From the NCBI GenBank assembly GCA_016193395.1, contig JACPSH010000051.1, positions 1 through 56,974 on the forward strand: 56,974 bases of DNA. The letters are read 5' to 3'. How positions within the stretch are numbered: position 1 is the stretch's first letter; each line of letters begins with the position of its first letter. The notes below the pieces were generated by a model. The model searched no databases. It had not been told where the DNA came from and was given only the letters and a program-made list of their open reading frames with translations. This DNA comes from Gammaproteobacteria bacterium (GTDB taxonomy: Bacteria > Pseudomonadota > Gammaproteobacteria > Eutrophobiales > Eutrophobiaceae). The position numbers were made by a program, and so were the translations under genes. Shown one piece after another: positions 24,029 to 32,044 of this stretch.

Positions 24029-25596
24029 GCCGCGTGCTTCCACCCGGAGTGAACGCCGCCGACTTCGAGCAGGCGGTCGGCGAAATGAAGGCACTCCTGG
24101 GCCGGGAGTGGGTGTACGACGAAGAGCCGCGTCTGCACGGATACCAGGACCACTTCGCCATCCTCGACCCGGAGAAACATGCGCCATCAGCGGCGATCGC
24201 GCCCGCGGGCGTCGAGGACATACAGCGCGTGCTTGCGATCGCGCGCAAGTACCGCATCCCGCTCTGGACAGTTTCCACCGGCCGTAATCTCGCCTATGGC
24301 GGAGCGGCGCCGCGCCGGGCCGGCTGCATCGTCCTCGACCTGCGACGGATGAACCGCATCATCGAGGTGAACGAGAAGCACGCCTATGCGGTCGTCGAAC
24401 CGGGCGTCAGTTATTTTGCCCTTTACAACCACCTGAAGAAGATCGGCAGCAGGCTCTGGATCGACTGCGCGGCGCCGGGCTGGGGCGGGGTCGTCGGCAA
24501 CCTCATGGATCGCGGCGTGGGCTACACGCCTTACGGGGAACATTTCATGGCCCAGTGCGGGATGCAGGTGGTGCTCGCCGACGGCACGGTGGTCGAGACC
24601 GGCATGGGCAGCCAGCCCGGCAGCAACGCGGGTGGCGTCTACAAGTACGGCCGCGGCCCCTGGGTGGACGGCATGTTCACACAGGCGAACTACGGCATCG
24701 TTACGCGGCTCGGCATCCACCTGATGCCGGAACCGCCCGGTTACCGGCCCTACCTCGTGACCTTCCCCGAGGAGGACGACGTGCACCAGGTGACCGAGGT
24801 CATCCGGCCTTTGAAGCTGAATATGCTGATCCCGAATGCCGCGGTCACGGTGGAACTGAACCTCGAGGCTTCGGCCGCCGTCAGCCGCGCGCAATACTAC
24901 AGCGGGGAAGGGCCACTGCCCGAGAGCGCGCGCAGGAAGATCATGGAGGACCTGCGCGTCGGCAAGTGGAATTTCTACGCCGCGCTGTACGGGCCGGAGA
25001 AGATGATGGACAACGACTGGAAGGTGATCGAGGAGAGCTTCCGGCAGGTCAGAGGCGCGCAGTTCTACTTCGAAAAGGACAAGGGGCAGGAGCCGGCGTT
25101 CAACTACCGGGCGAAACTCATGCGCGGGATCCCGAACATGACCGAGTTCGGCATCCTCAACTGGGTTCCAAACGGCGCGCACGTCGGCTTCTCGCCGATG
25201 GCGGCGGTGGACGGCGACACGGCGCTGGAGCAGTACCGCTTCGCGCGCGACCTCGCCAACCAGTACGGCTTCGACTACACCGGCGAGTACATCGTCGGCT
25301 GGCGCGACATGCACCATGTCTTTGTCATCTTCTATAGCCGCGACAACGCTGACCAGAAACGGCGCGTGCACGAGCTGATGAACGTGATGATCGACCGCGC
25401 CGCGGCGCAGGGATACGGTGAATACCGCACGCACCTCGACTACATGGATCGGATCGCGGCAAGCTATAACTGGAACAACGGCGCCCTGGGCCGGTTCAAT
25501 CACCGCATCAAGGACGTCCTCGATCCTGACGGCATCCTTGCGCCCGGCAAGAGCGGCATCTGGCCGGCTAACCTGCGCCCATCGGGCCCCGCATGA
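24025..25596 (+). CDS. VAO/4-cresol-dehydrogenase-type FAD-linked oxidoreductase, subunit A1
   Basis: This 523-residue flavoprotein is of the vanillyl-alcohol oxidase/PCMH family. The FAD_binding_4 half is at residues ~45-230 (TVSTGRNLAYGGAAPRRAGCIVLDLRRMNRIIEV, VEPGVSY, NLMDRGVGYTPYGEHFMAQCGMQVVLADGTVVETGMGS). The C-terminal substrate domain ends RFNHRIKDVLDPDGILAPGKSGIWP. The family oxidises para-substituted phenols (4-cresol, vanillyl alcohol, eugenol) through a quinone methide; PchF passes electrons to cytochrome PchC. The following gene is a cytochrome c, so a dehydrogenase, not an oxidase, is likely. The start is ATG 24025, overlapping the Tat gene stop. No signal peptide is visible on this subunit. 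Confidence 0.88.
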   Translation: MSRVLPPGVNAADFEQAVGEMKALLGREWVYDEEPRLHGYQDHFAILDPEKHAPSAAIAPAGVEDIQRVLAIARKYRIPLWTVSTGRNLAYGGAAPRRAGCIVLDLRRMNRIIEVNEKHAYAVVEPGVSYFALYNHLKKIGSRLWIDCAAPGWGGVVGNLMDRGVGYTPYGEHFMAQCGMQVVLADGTVVETGMGSQPGSNAGGVYKYGRGPWVDGMFTQANYGIVTRLGIHLMPEPPGYRPYLVTFPEEDDVHQVTEVIRPLKLNMLIPNAAVTVELNLEASAAVSRAQYYSGEGPLPESARRKIMEDLRVGKWNFYAALYGPEKMMDNDWKVIEESFRQVRGAQFYFEKDKGQEPAFNYRAKLMRGIPNMTEFGILNWVPNGAHVGFSPMAAVDGDTALEQYRFARDLANQYGFDYTGEYIVGWRDMHHVFVIFYSRDNADQKRRVHELMNVMIDRAAAQGYGEYRTHLDYMDRIAASYNWNNGALGRFNHRIKDVLDPDGILAPGKSGIWPANLRPSGPA

Positions 25597-26018
25597 ACTG
25601 GACCGTTGCAGTGCTTTTGTGTCTTTGCGTTTGCCTGTCGGGATGTTCCGGCGAAGGCTCTGCCGGTGGCGGAACGGCGAAGGAGATCGGTCCGTCCACA
25701 CCGGACGCGGCGGCGCGGACGGGACCCGATCTGCACGCCGGGCGGCAGACCTTCGAATTCTGGTGCGCGCCGTGCCACGCGGCGGGCGATGAACACCCCG
25801 GGACGCGCCGCCTCGGCGAGCGCCTCGGTCCTGAACTCGCCGTCCTGCTGGAACGCCCCGGTCTGGACGGCACCTACGTTCAGACCGTCGTCCGCAGCGG
25901 CTTTCAGATGATGCCGCCGTTCCGCACCACCGAGATCTCGGACGAGGAGTTAAATGCGCTGGCCGCTTACGTCGCCGATGCCAGCAGGCGCGCCGCGCGC
26001 ACCGGAACCACGCCATGA
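25593..26018 (+). CDS. Lipoprotein cytochrome c, electron acceptor of the VAO-type flavoproteins (PchC-like)
   Basis: This 141-residue protein has a lipoprotein signal (VLLCLCVCLSGCSGEG, lipobox LSGC), then a single haem motif CAPCH near residue 60 and a probable axial methionine in GFQMMPPF. It ends in a short helix ISDEELNALAAYVADA, as class I cytochromes do. It overlaps the flavoprotein genes on both sides by 4 bp (ATGA), so the three are made together. It should take electrons from the flavin and pass them to the respiratory chain from the periplasmic face of a membrane. PchC of 4-cresol dehydrogenase is the closest functional analogue. Confidence 0.87.
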   Translation: MNWTVAVLLCLCVCLSGCSGEGSAGGGTAKEIGPSTPDAAARTGPDLHAGRQTFEFWCAPCHAAGDEHPGTRRLGERLGPELAVLLERPGLDGTYVQTVVRSGFQMMPPFRTTEISDEELNALAAYVADASRRAARTGTTP

Positions 26019-27484
26019 GCGAAACGCTGATCCGGGATCTCCAGGCACTCGTGGGCGCCGGCCATGCGTTTGGGGCGGCGGATCCGCGCGCGGCGATCTA
26101 TACGCAACTTTTTGGACTGGAACCCGCGAGTGTGCCTGAGTACGTCGCCGTGGCGCGGCCGGACAGCGTCGAATCGCTTCAATCGGTCGTGCGCGCGGCG
26201 GCGGGCGAGGGAATGAGCCTGTGGAGCGTGCCCAATGCCGCGGGCAACGATGCGCGGCTCGGCGAGCCAGGCATACCCGGCCTGGTGATCGACCTGCGGC
26301 GCATGAACCGGATCCTGGACGTGGATGTGAATTCGGCGTGCGCGCTGGTCGAGCCGGGCGTCAGTTACCGGCAACTGCACGTGCACCTCGTGAAGAACGG
26401 GATCGCGATGTGGGTCGACAGCGATCGCGATGCGGACCATTCCATTGCCGGCAGTATCTGCTCGCGGCAATTCGGGTTCACGCCGTATGCGGACCACCTG
26501 CAGATGCAGTGCGGCATGGAAGTCGTGCTGGCGGACGGCGAGGTTCTGCGCACGGGGATGGGGGCGCTGCCCGGCAACAACACCTGGCAGTTGTTCAAGT
26601 ACAGCTTCGGGCCGTACCTGGACGGCCTGTTCACGCAATCGGGACTGGCGCTGGTCGCCAAGATCGGGTTATGGATCATGCCCGTGCCACCGCGCTACCG
26701 GCCGTTCATGGTGACGCTACCCGATCAGCCGGCGCTCGAGCAGGCGGTCGAGGTGCTGAGGCCGTTGAAAATCGGCGGAGTGATCGGGAATACCGTCACC
26801 GTCGCCACGGCTGCACTGGATGCAGCCGAGTCCGGTCCGCGCGGTGATTACCAGGCCGGCGGCCGGCTCGATCCCGCAAAACTCATGCGGGGACAGGAGC
26901 GCGGCGGCTGGGATCTTTACGGCGCGCTCTACGGCGCGCCGGGGAATATGGAGCTGTCCTGGCAGGTGGTGCAGGATTCGTTCCATGCGATTGCCGGAGC
27001 AAGACTGTTCACGGCAGGCGAGCGCGCGCAGGACCCGGCCTGGCGCATGCGCCAGGATCTGATGGGCGGCCGGATACCGGCGCAGCCGCGGGATCTGGCG
27101 AGCTGGGGCGGCCCGCAGTGCATGCGGCTGACCGCGGCAGCACCGATGGAAGGACAACACGCCGCGCGCATGGGACAGATCGCGTCGCGGATCCAGGCGG
27201 CGAAGGGTTTCGATAGCCTCCACGAATTCGTACTGACCTCTAGAACCCTGCTGATGCATGTCCATCTGCCCTACGACCGCGGAAACGCATCGACCTTCGA
27301 CAATGCCCTTGCCGCCGCAGACTTGTTGCTCAAGGAACTGACCGGGGCGGGATACGGGATCGTGGATGAGAGCGTGGAGCTGCGGCGGCTGGCCGATCGC
27401 CACACGGGCGGCAGCGATCTCGCGGCGCTGCTGCAGCGATTGCAGCGGGGATTGGCGCCGAGAGCAGGAGCGGCGAGCGGATGA
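26015..27484 (+). CDS. VAO/4-cresol-dehydrogenase-type FAD-linked oxidoreductase, subunit A2
   Basis: This second PCMH/VAO-type flavoprotein has 489 residues and is clearly paralogous to 24025-25596: VIDLRRMNRILDVDVNSACALVEPGVSYRQLHVHL, ICSRQFGFTPYADHLQMQCGMEVVLADGEVLRTGMGALPGNN and YSFGPYLDGLFTQSGLALVAKIGLWIMPVPPRYRPFMVT. It is shorter and diverged; the FAD-binding SxGRNLxYG loop of copy 1 is replaced by VPNAAGNDAR, so flavin binding may be altered. It overlaps the cytochrome upstream and the MBL gene downstream by 4 bp each. It could be a second catalytic subunit of other specificity or a non-catalytic partner in a heteromeric complex. Confidence 0.85.
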   Translation: MSETLIRDLQALVGAGHAFGAADPRAAIYTQLFGLEPASVPEYVAVARPDSVESLQSVVRAAAGEGMSLWSVPNAAGNDARLGEPGIPGLVIDLRRMNRILDVDVNSACALVEPGVSYRQLHVHLVKNGIAMWVDSDRDADHSIAGSICSRQFGFTPYADHLQMQCGMEVVLADGEVLRTGMGALPGNNTWQLFKYSFGPYLDGLFTQSGLALVAKIGLWIMPVPPRYRPFMVTLPDQPALEQAVEVLRPLKIGGVIGNTVTVATAALDAAESGPRGDYQAGGRLDPAKLMRGQERGGWDLYGALYGAPGNMELSWQVVQDSFHAIAGARLFTAGERAQDPAWRMRQDLMGGRIPAQPRDLASWGGPQCMRLTAAAPMEGQHAARMGQIASRIQAAKGFDSLHEFVLTSRTLLMHVHLPYDRGNASTFDNALAAADLLLKELTGAGYGIVDESVELRRLADRHTGGSDLAALLQRLQRGLAPRAGAASG

Positions 27485-28416
27485 TGATGCGGTGTTTCCC
27501 TGTCGTATCACTTGCCCTGGGCCTGCTGTTCTGCGCCGCCGCGGTGCAGGCGCGCACGTCCTCCGATCTCGAGTTCCAGATGTTCACCGGCGTGGAAGCG
27601 TCGCTGTTCCCCAACTCCGTGCTGATCCTGGGGAAACGCGACGCGGTGCTGATCGACGGGCAATGGTGGCTGAGCGAAGGGCGCAAGCTGGCGGACATGA
27701 TCGAGCGTTCGGGGCGCAGGCTGAAGGCCATCCTGGTCACCCATGCCCATCCCGACCATTACATGGGTCTGACGCCCATCGTCGAACGCTTCCCGGGCGT
27801 GCGCGTGCTGGCGCGCAAACCCGTCCGCGAAGAGATCCAGTACGGTTTTCCGGGCAAGCTCCTGCACTGGCAGGAACTGGTGCCGGATGATATGCCGGCG
27901 CACGCGGTCGTGCCCGAGGATCTCAGGGGCAATTCGATCGACCTCGAAGGCCACGAGATCCGCTTCATCGATCTGCCGCCCGCTGAAACGGTGTATGCAA
28001 CGGCCTTTTACGTGCCTTCGGCGCGGGCGCTCATTGCCGGCGACCTGATTTTTGCGGGGACGCACACCTACATGGCGGACCTGAGCGACGCCACGGTCTG
28101 GATCAAGGCGCTGGAATTTGCGAAGAAGGCGGGTCCGATCGAGAAGGTTTACCCAGGGCACGGCCACCTAGGCGGCCCCGAGTTGATCGACCAGCAGGTC
28201 GAATACCTGCAGAGCTATAACCAGGTAGCCACGCCTGGGAAGCGCGTGCGGGAGATCGCGCCCGAGATGACGCGCCGGTATCCGGACCATCGCGGCGCGA
28301 TACTGCTTTGGCTCACGCGCGGCCCGGGGTTCGGCCTGTCGGGCGCGAGAGAGTTCGGCGTTCCGCCCGGACTGCTCCCGCCCGAGCTCCTGGCGCCGTC
28401 CCCCGCAACGCAATGA
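27481..28416 (+). CDS. Secreted metallo-beta-lactamase-fold hydrolase
   Basis: This 311-residue exported protein has a signal peptide MMMRCFPVVSLALGLLFCAAAVQA. The MBL-fold core carries THAHPDHYMGL (HxHxDH metal motif), LIAGDLIF (bridging Asp) and YPGHG (final His). The full zinc set seems present. It ends the five-gene run joined by 4-bp overlaps that starts at 23444, so it should act in the same periplasmic pathway. Possible roles are hydrolysis of an ester, lactone or quinone-methide adduct arising from phenol oxidation. PQQ- or methanol-type dehydrogenase clusters also carry such proteins. The exact reaction is unknown. Confidence 0.85.
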   Translation: MMMRCFPVVSLALGLLFCAAAVQARTSSDLEFQMFTGVEASLFPNSVLILGKRDAVLIDGQWWLSEGRKLADMIERSGRRLKAILVTHAHPDHYMGLTPIVERFPGVRVLARKPVREEIQYGFPGKLLHWQELVPDDMPAHAVVPEDLRGNSIDLEGHEIRFIDLPPAETVYATAFYVPSARALIAGDLIFAGTHTYMADLSDATVWIKALEFAKKAGPIEKVYPGHGHLGGPELIDQQVEYLQSYNQVATPGKRVREIAPEMTRRYPDHRGAILLWLTRGPGFGLSGAREFGVPPGLLPPELLAPSPATQ

Positions 28417-28432
28417 GGACACGACCGCAGGC

Positions 28433-30427
28433 ATGACGATAGAAGGCGAACTGCTCTGGACTCCTGACGCGGACTGGGTCGAGCGCGCGAACATCACTGA
28501 CTTCATGCGCTGGCTCAAGCGCGAACAGGGGCGGGAGTTTCGCGATTACCCGGAACTGTATGAATGGTCGGTGAACCACCTGGAGGAATTCTGGGAGGCG
28601 GTCTGGAAGTATTTCGGCATCCAATCGTCCACGCCCTACGAATGCGTCCTGGCGTCGAAGCAGATGCCGGGGGCCCACTGGTTTCCCGGCGCAAGGCTGA
28701 ATTATGCGCAGCACGCGCTGCAGCACGAGCACCTGGCGGGCGATGCCGTGATTGGCCTGAGCGAACTCAGGCCTGCGCAGCACATAAGCTGGCACAGGTT
28801 CGCGGCCGACGTGCGCATCGTGGCCACGCAGCTTCGCGGTCTAGGCATCGGTCCGGGCGATCGCGTCGTGGCCTACCTGCCGAACATCCCGGAGGCCGTG
28901 GTCGCCCTGCTGGCCGTCACCAGCATCGGCGCAATCTGGTCCAGTTGCTCGCCAGATTTCGGGATCCGCAGCGTGCTCGATCGCTTCACGCAAATCGCGC
29001 CGAAGGCGCTGTTCTGTGTCGACGGCTACCGCTACCGCGGCAAGGATTTCAACCGCAAGCAGGAGCTGGCGGAGGTCATCGCCAGGCTGCCGACGCTCGA
29101 GCGCGTCATTTTCCTGCCGTACCTGGACCCGTCGGATCGCGCGCTGCCCTCCGCGAACGCGCGCTTCTGGTCGGACCTGATGGACCACCCGGCCGTGCAC
29201 GCGGAAGACTTCAGGTATGAACACCTGCCGTTCGAGCATCCGCTCTGGATCCTGTTCTCGTCCGGCACGACGGGACTGCCCAAGGCCATCGTCCATTCGC
29301 ATGGAGGCATCACGCTCGAGCAGTCCAAGCTGATCACCTTCCACATGGATATGAAGCCGGGCGAGCGGCTGTTCTTCTTCACCACCACTGGCTGGATGAT
29401 GTGGAACTTCCTGGCCAGCTCGCTGCTCGTGGGCGCGACTCCGATACTGTACGACGGCAACCCCGCCCACCCGGAACCGGACGCTCTGTGGAAGATCGCC
29501 GCGGAGCACCGCGCCACCGTGTTCGGCGCCAGCCCGACCTATGTGCAGATGCTCGAGCAGGCGGACGTCGTGCCGCGCGACAAGCATGACCTTTCGGCGC
29601 TTCGCGAAATCGTGCTCGCCGGCTCGCCGGTGACTGCCGAATGCAATGACTGGTTCTACAAGAACGTGAAACGGGACCTGTGGGTCGCCGCGGGCAGCGG
29701 CGGCACGGACGTATGCACCGGCTTCTGCGGCGGCATCCCGACCCAGCCGGTCTACGCGGGCGAGATCCAGGCGCGGCACCTCGGGGTGGACGCGCAATCG
29801 TTCGACGCGCAGGGCAGGCCGGTGATCGACGAAGTGGGGGAGCTGGTGATCCGGCAGCCGATGCCGTCCATGCCGGTGTATTTCTGGAACGACGAGGGCG
29901 GCCGGCGTTACCGGGAGTCGTACTTCGAGGAGTTCCCGGGCGTCTGGCGTCACGGCGACTTCTTCAAGCTCAACGCGCGCGGCGGCTGCTTCGTGCTCGG
30001 CCGATCGGACGCGACGCTGAACCGTTATGGTGTGCGCATCGGCACGGCGGAGATCTACCGCTGCGTCCAGGCGCTGCCCGAGGTCGCCGACGCCCTCATC
30101 GTCAATCTCGATCTGCCGGGCGGGAAGTTCTTCATGCCGATGTTCGTGCAGATGGCGGAAGGGCGGGTGCTGGACGAAGCGGTCAGGGACAGGATTCGGA
30201 GACAGTTGCGCACGGATTATTCCCCGAGGCACGTGCCGGATCAGATTTATGAAATCAAGGCCGTGCCCTATACGCTGACCGGCAAGAAGATGGAGATCCC
30301 GGTGCGCAGGATCCTCATGGGCCAGCCGGTGGAGAAGGTCGCGAACCGCGACGCCATGGCCGATCCCGCCGCGCTCGACTATTTCGTCCGTTTCGCCCGG
30401 GAATGGCGCGATTATTCACCGGGATGA
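28433..30427 (+). CDS. Acetoacetate-CoA ligase (AacS-like acyl-CoA synthetase)
   Basis: This 664-residue adenylate-forming enzyme is of usual AacS length. It has the N-terminal ACS cap (SVNHLEEFWEAVWKYFGI), the AMP-binding P-loop ILFSSGTTGLPKAIVHSHGG, the TTGWMMWNFL block, an A8-type RHGDFFKLNARGGCFVLGRSDATLNRYGVRIGTAEIYR, and the late lysine in YTLTGKKMEIPVRR. It converts a short beta-keto acid, typically acetoacetate, to its CoA thioester with ATP. BKACE enzymes such as the one at 9520 release acetoacetate, so the two could be steps in one route. A beta-keto aryl acid substrate is also possible. It lies 16 bp after the MBL gene. Confidence 0.85.
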   Translation: MTIEGELLWTPDADWVERANITDFMRWLKREQGREFRDYPELYEWSVNHLEEFWEAVWKYFGIQSSTPYECVLASKQMPGAHWFPGARLNYAQHALQHEHLAGDAVIGLSELRPAQHISWHRFAADVRIVATQLRGLGIGPGDRVVAYLPNIPEAVVALLAVTSIGAIWSSCSPDFGIRSVLDRFTQIAPKALFCVDGYRYRGKDFNRKQELAEVIARLPTLERVIFLPYLDPSDRALPSANARFWSDLMDHPAVHAEDFRYEHLPFEHPLWILFSSGTTGLPKAIVHSHGGITLEQSKLITFHMDMKPGERLFFFTTTGWMMWNFLASSLLVGATPILYDGNPAHPEPDALWKIAAEHRATVFGASPTYVQMLEQADVVPRDKHDLSALREIVLAGSPVTAECNDWFYKNVKRDLWVAAGSGGTDVCTGFCGGIPTQPVYAGEIQARHLGVDAQSFDAQGRPVIDEVGELVIRQPMPSMPVYFWNDEGGRRYRESYFEEFPGVWRHGDFFKLNARGGCFVLGRSDATLNRYGVRIGTAEIYRCVQALPEVADALIVNLDLPGGKFFMPMFVQMAEGRVLDEAVRDRIRRQLRTDYSPRHVPDQIYEIKAVPYTLTGKKMEIPVRRILMGQPVEKVANRDAMADPAALDYFVRFAREWRDYSPG

Positions 30428-30430
30428 ACA

Positions 30431-30517
30431 GACGGGCGGGTCCTGCCATCGGGTACCGTCTTCGTGCTCGCTATCGCTGCGCGCGAAGAGCGGTGACCCG
30501 ATGTCACCCGCCCGGTC
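30431..30517. repeat. Palindromic intergenic element, copy R1
   Basis: This 87-bp imperfect palindrome (gacgggcgggtcctgcc... to ...tgtcacccgcccggtc) lies after the AacS stop. Its reverse complement recurs at 49585-49670 with only about 3 differences. Its right flank ends cttgaatccgg, a tail shared by the other family members. With it the element spans to about 30540. Confidence 0.85.
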
Positions 30518-30579
30518 AGCGACTATGCTTGAATCCGGCCGATAATGGGCAACGCAAGAGTCGCTTCGGGAATGGATAG

Positions 30580-31002
30580 ATGCCGCTGACAGGAATGGAA
30601 CACTATCTCGTCCTCGCGGACGACATCGACGCCACGCGCGATTTCTACCGCGACGTGTTGGGCCTCAGGGTCGGATTCAGGCCGCCGCTGGGATTTCCCG
30701 GCCATTGGCTCTATATCGGTGATGCGCCCTGCATCCATATCGCCGAGTGGAAGACCTATACGGAACATTCCCATCGCCTCGGGATCCCGGTGACGGCCCG
30801 CGCCGCGGGAACAGGGCCCCTCGACCACATTGCCTTCAACGGCAGCCGCTATGACGAGATGCTTGCCCGGCTCGACCGCCACGGCGTCCGGTACAGCCTG
30901 AATGCCGCGCCGGGGGTCGGCCTGCGGCAGGTCTTTCTCGACGATCCGAATGGCGTCAAAATCGAACTGAATTTCATGCCGGAAAAGGCGCAAAACGGAT
31001 GA
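30580..31002 (+). CDS. VOC-family (glyoxalase/ring-cleavage dioxygenase fold) protein
   Basis: This 140-residue single-module VOC protein has GMEHYLVLADDIDATRDFYRDVLGLRVGF (first betaalphabetabetabeta unit, His metal ligand), HIAEW, GTGPLDHIAFNG (second His) and the closing NGVKIELNF (Glu ligand). The metal site therefore seems complete. This size fits glyoxalase-like lyases, isomerases or resistance proteins rather than an extradiol dioxygenase, which needs two modules. It is followed by the TIM-barrel isomerase 12 bp later; both may process a small aldehyde or keto product of side-chain cleavage. The substrate is not known. Confidence 0.85.
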   Translation: MPLTGMEHYLVLADDIDATRDFYRDVLGLRVGFRPPLGFPGHWLYIGDAPCIHIAEWKTYTEHSHRLGIPVTARAAGTGPLDHIAFNGSRYDEMLARLDRHGVRYSLNAAPGVGLRQVFLDDPNGVKIELNFMPEKAQNG

Positions 31003-31014
31003 AGGGGGAATGAC

Positions 31015-31896
31015 ATGACGCAGCAACAGGTCGAGTTGATTGGTTCCTATTGGACGCTTGCCGGTGGCGCTTACCCGCATACCGACCGCGAATACAGCCC
31101 CTGGGACTTCAGGGAACGCGTGGAAGCGGCCGCGCGCGTCGGATTCAAGGGGTTGGGCATCTGGCACGCGGATCTGATCCATGTGCAGAAGAAGCGCAGC
31201 CTCAGGGAGATGAAAAAGATCCTGGACGACAACGGCATGACGCACATCGAGCTCGAATTCATTTTCGACTGGTTCCTGGAAGGGGAAAAGAAGAAGAAAT
31301 CCGACGAGCTGAGAAACCTGCTGCTCACCGCGGCGGAGGCGTTGCACGCCAACCACGTCAAGGTCGGGGATTTCTTCAACACGCCCTGCCCGATGCCGAA
31401 ACTGCTGGAAAGCTTCGCGGAACTGTGCGAGGACGCGGAGGATTACGGGACCAAAATCGCTTTCGAGATGATGCCCTTTGCCAACGTCCACACGCTGGAG
31501 GACACGCTGGCCCTCGTCGAAGGCGCGGGCGCGAACGGCGGCATCATCCTCGACCTGTGGCACATCGTGCGCATGGGCATCCCCTACGAGGAGCTGAAAC
31601 GCATTCCCATCTCACGGCTGATCGGCGTCGAGCTGAACGACGGCGACATGAAGGTCGAAGGCGACTTGCACCTCGCGACCATCAACAACCGCAAATTGTG
31701 CGGGGAGGGCGAGTTCGACGTCCGGGGATTCATCCAGTGCCTGTTCGACATGGGCTATCGCGGGGCCTGGGGCATCGAGGTACTGAACGCCGAAATGCGC
31801 GAATGGCCCATGGATCGGCTGTTCACGCAGTCATTCGAAACCACCATGGCGCAATTTCGAAACATTCGAACGCCTGCTCTCAAAACGAGAAAATAG
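31015..31896 (+). CDS. Sugar phosphate isomerase/epimerase-like TIM-barrel protein
   Basis: This 293-residue protein is of the xylose-isomerase-like (AP_endonuc_2) TIM-barrel family: EAAARVGFKGLGIWHADLI, DNGMTHIELEFIFDWF, NHVKVGDFF, GTKIAFEMMPFANVHTLEDTLALV (metal Glu), GIILDLWHIVRMGIPYEEL (Asp/His), GVELNDGD and YRGAWGIEVLNAEMREWPMD (final Glu). The metal ligands look conserved. It has a good ribosome site (gaaggggga). Members in aromatic catabolism islands include dehydroshikimate-dehydratase-like and hydroxypyruvate-isomerase-like enzymes, so an aromatic or keto-acid isomerase is possible. I leave the reaction open. Confidence 0.83.
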   Translation: MTQQQVELIGSYWTLAGGAYPHTDREYSPWDFRERVEAAARVGFKGLGIWHADLIHVQKKRSLREMKKILDDNGMTHIELEFIFDWFLEGEKKKKSDELRNLLLTAAEALHANHVKVGDFFNTPCPMPKLLESFAELCEDAEDYGTKIAFEMMPFANVHTLEDTLALVEGAGANGGIILDLWHIVRMGIPYEELKRIPISRLIGVELNDGDMKVEGDLHLATINNRKLCGEGEFDVRGFIQCLFDMGYRGAWGIEVLNAEMREWPMDRLFTQSFETTMAQFRNIRTPALKTRK

Positions 31897-31922
31897 CTTT
31901 TCCATTTCGAGAAAGTCGCTTG

Positions 31923-31940
31923 GCTGCAACACTTTGCAGC
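31923..31940. promoter_or_regulatory. Candidate operator upstream of TonB receptor 2
   Basis: gctgcaacactttgcagc is a perfect 7-bp inverted repeat with a 4-bp spacer, 105 bp before the receptor ATG. A related site lies at 34697-34714, ahead of the next receptor (14 of 18 positions equal), which suggests a shared regulator. Confidence 0.45.
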
Positions 31941-32044
31941 GTTCCTGCAAATAGGTTAGATTCCGTGCGCAAATTGAATTCTAGTGCGTTCACTTTGCGA
32001 AAGTTTTTTCGGTATTCGAAAGGAAAATAGATCGCACGGGGGGC

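Noticed and set aside
24187-26016. 609-codon minus-strand frame
   Set aside because: Antisense to the VAO-type flavoprotein and cytochrome c, both of which show strong motifs.
30580-31002. Extradiol ring-cleavage dioxygenase
   Set aside because: At 140 residues it has one VOC module pair, too short for the two-domain extradiol enzymes.
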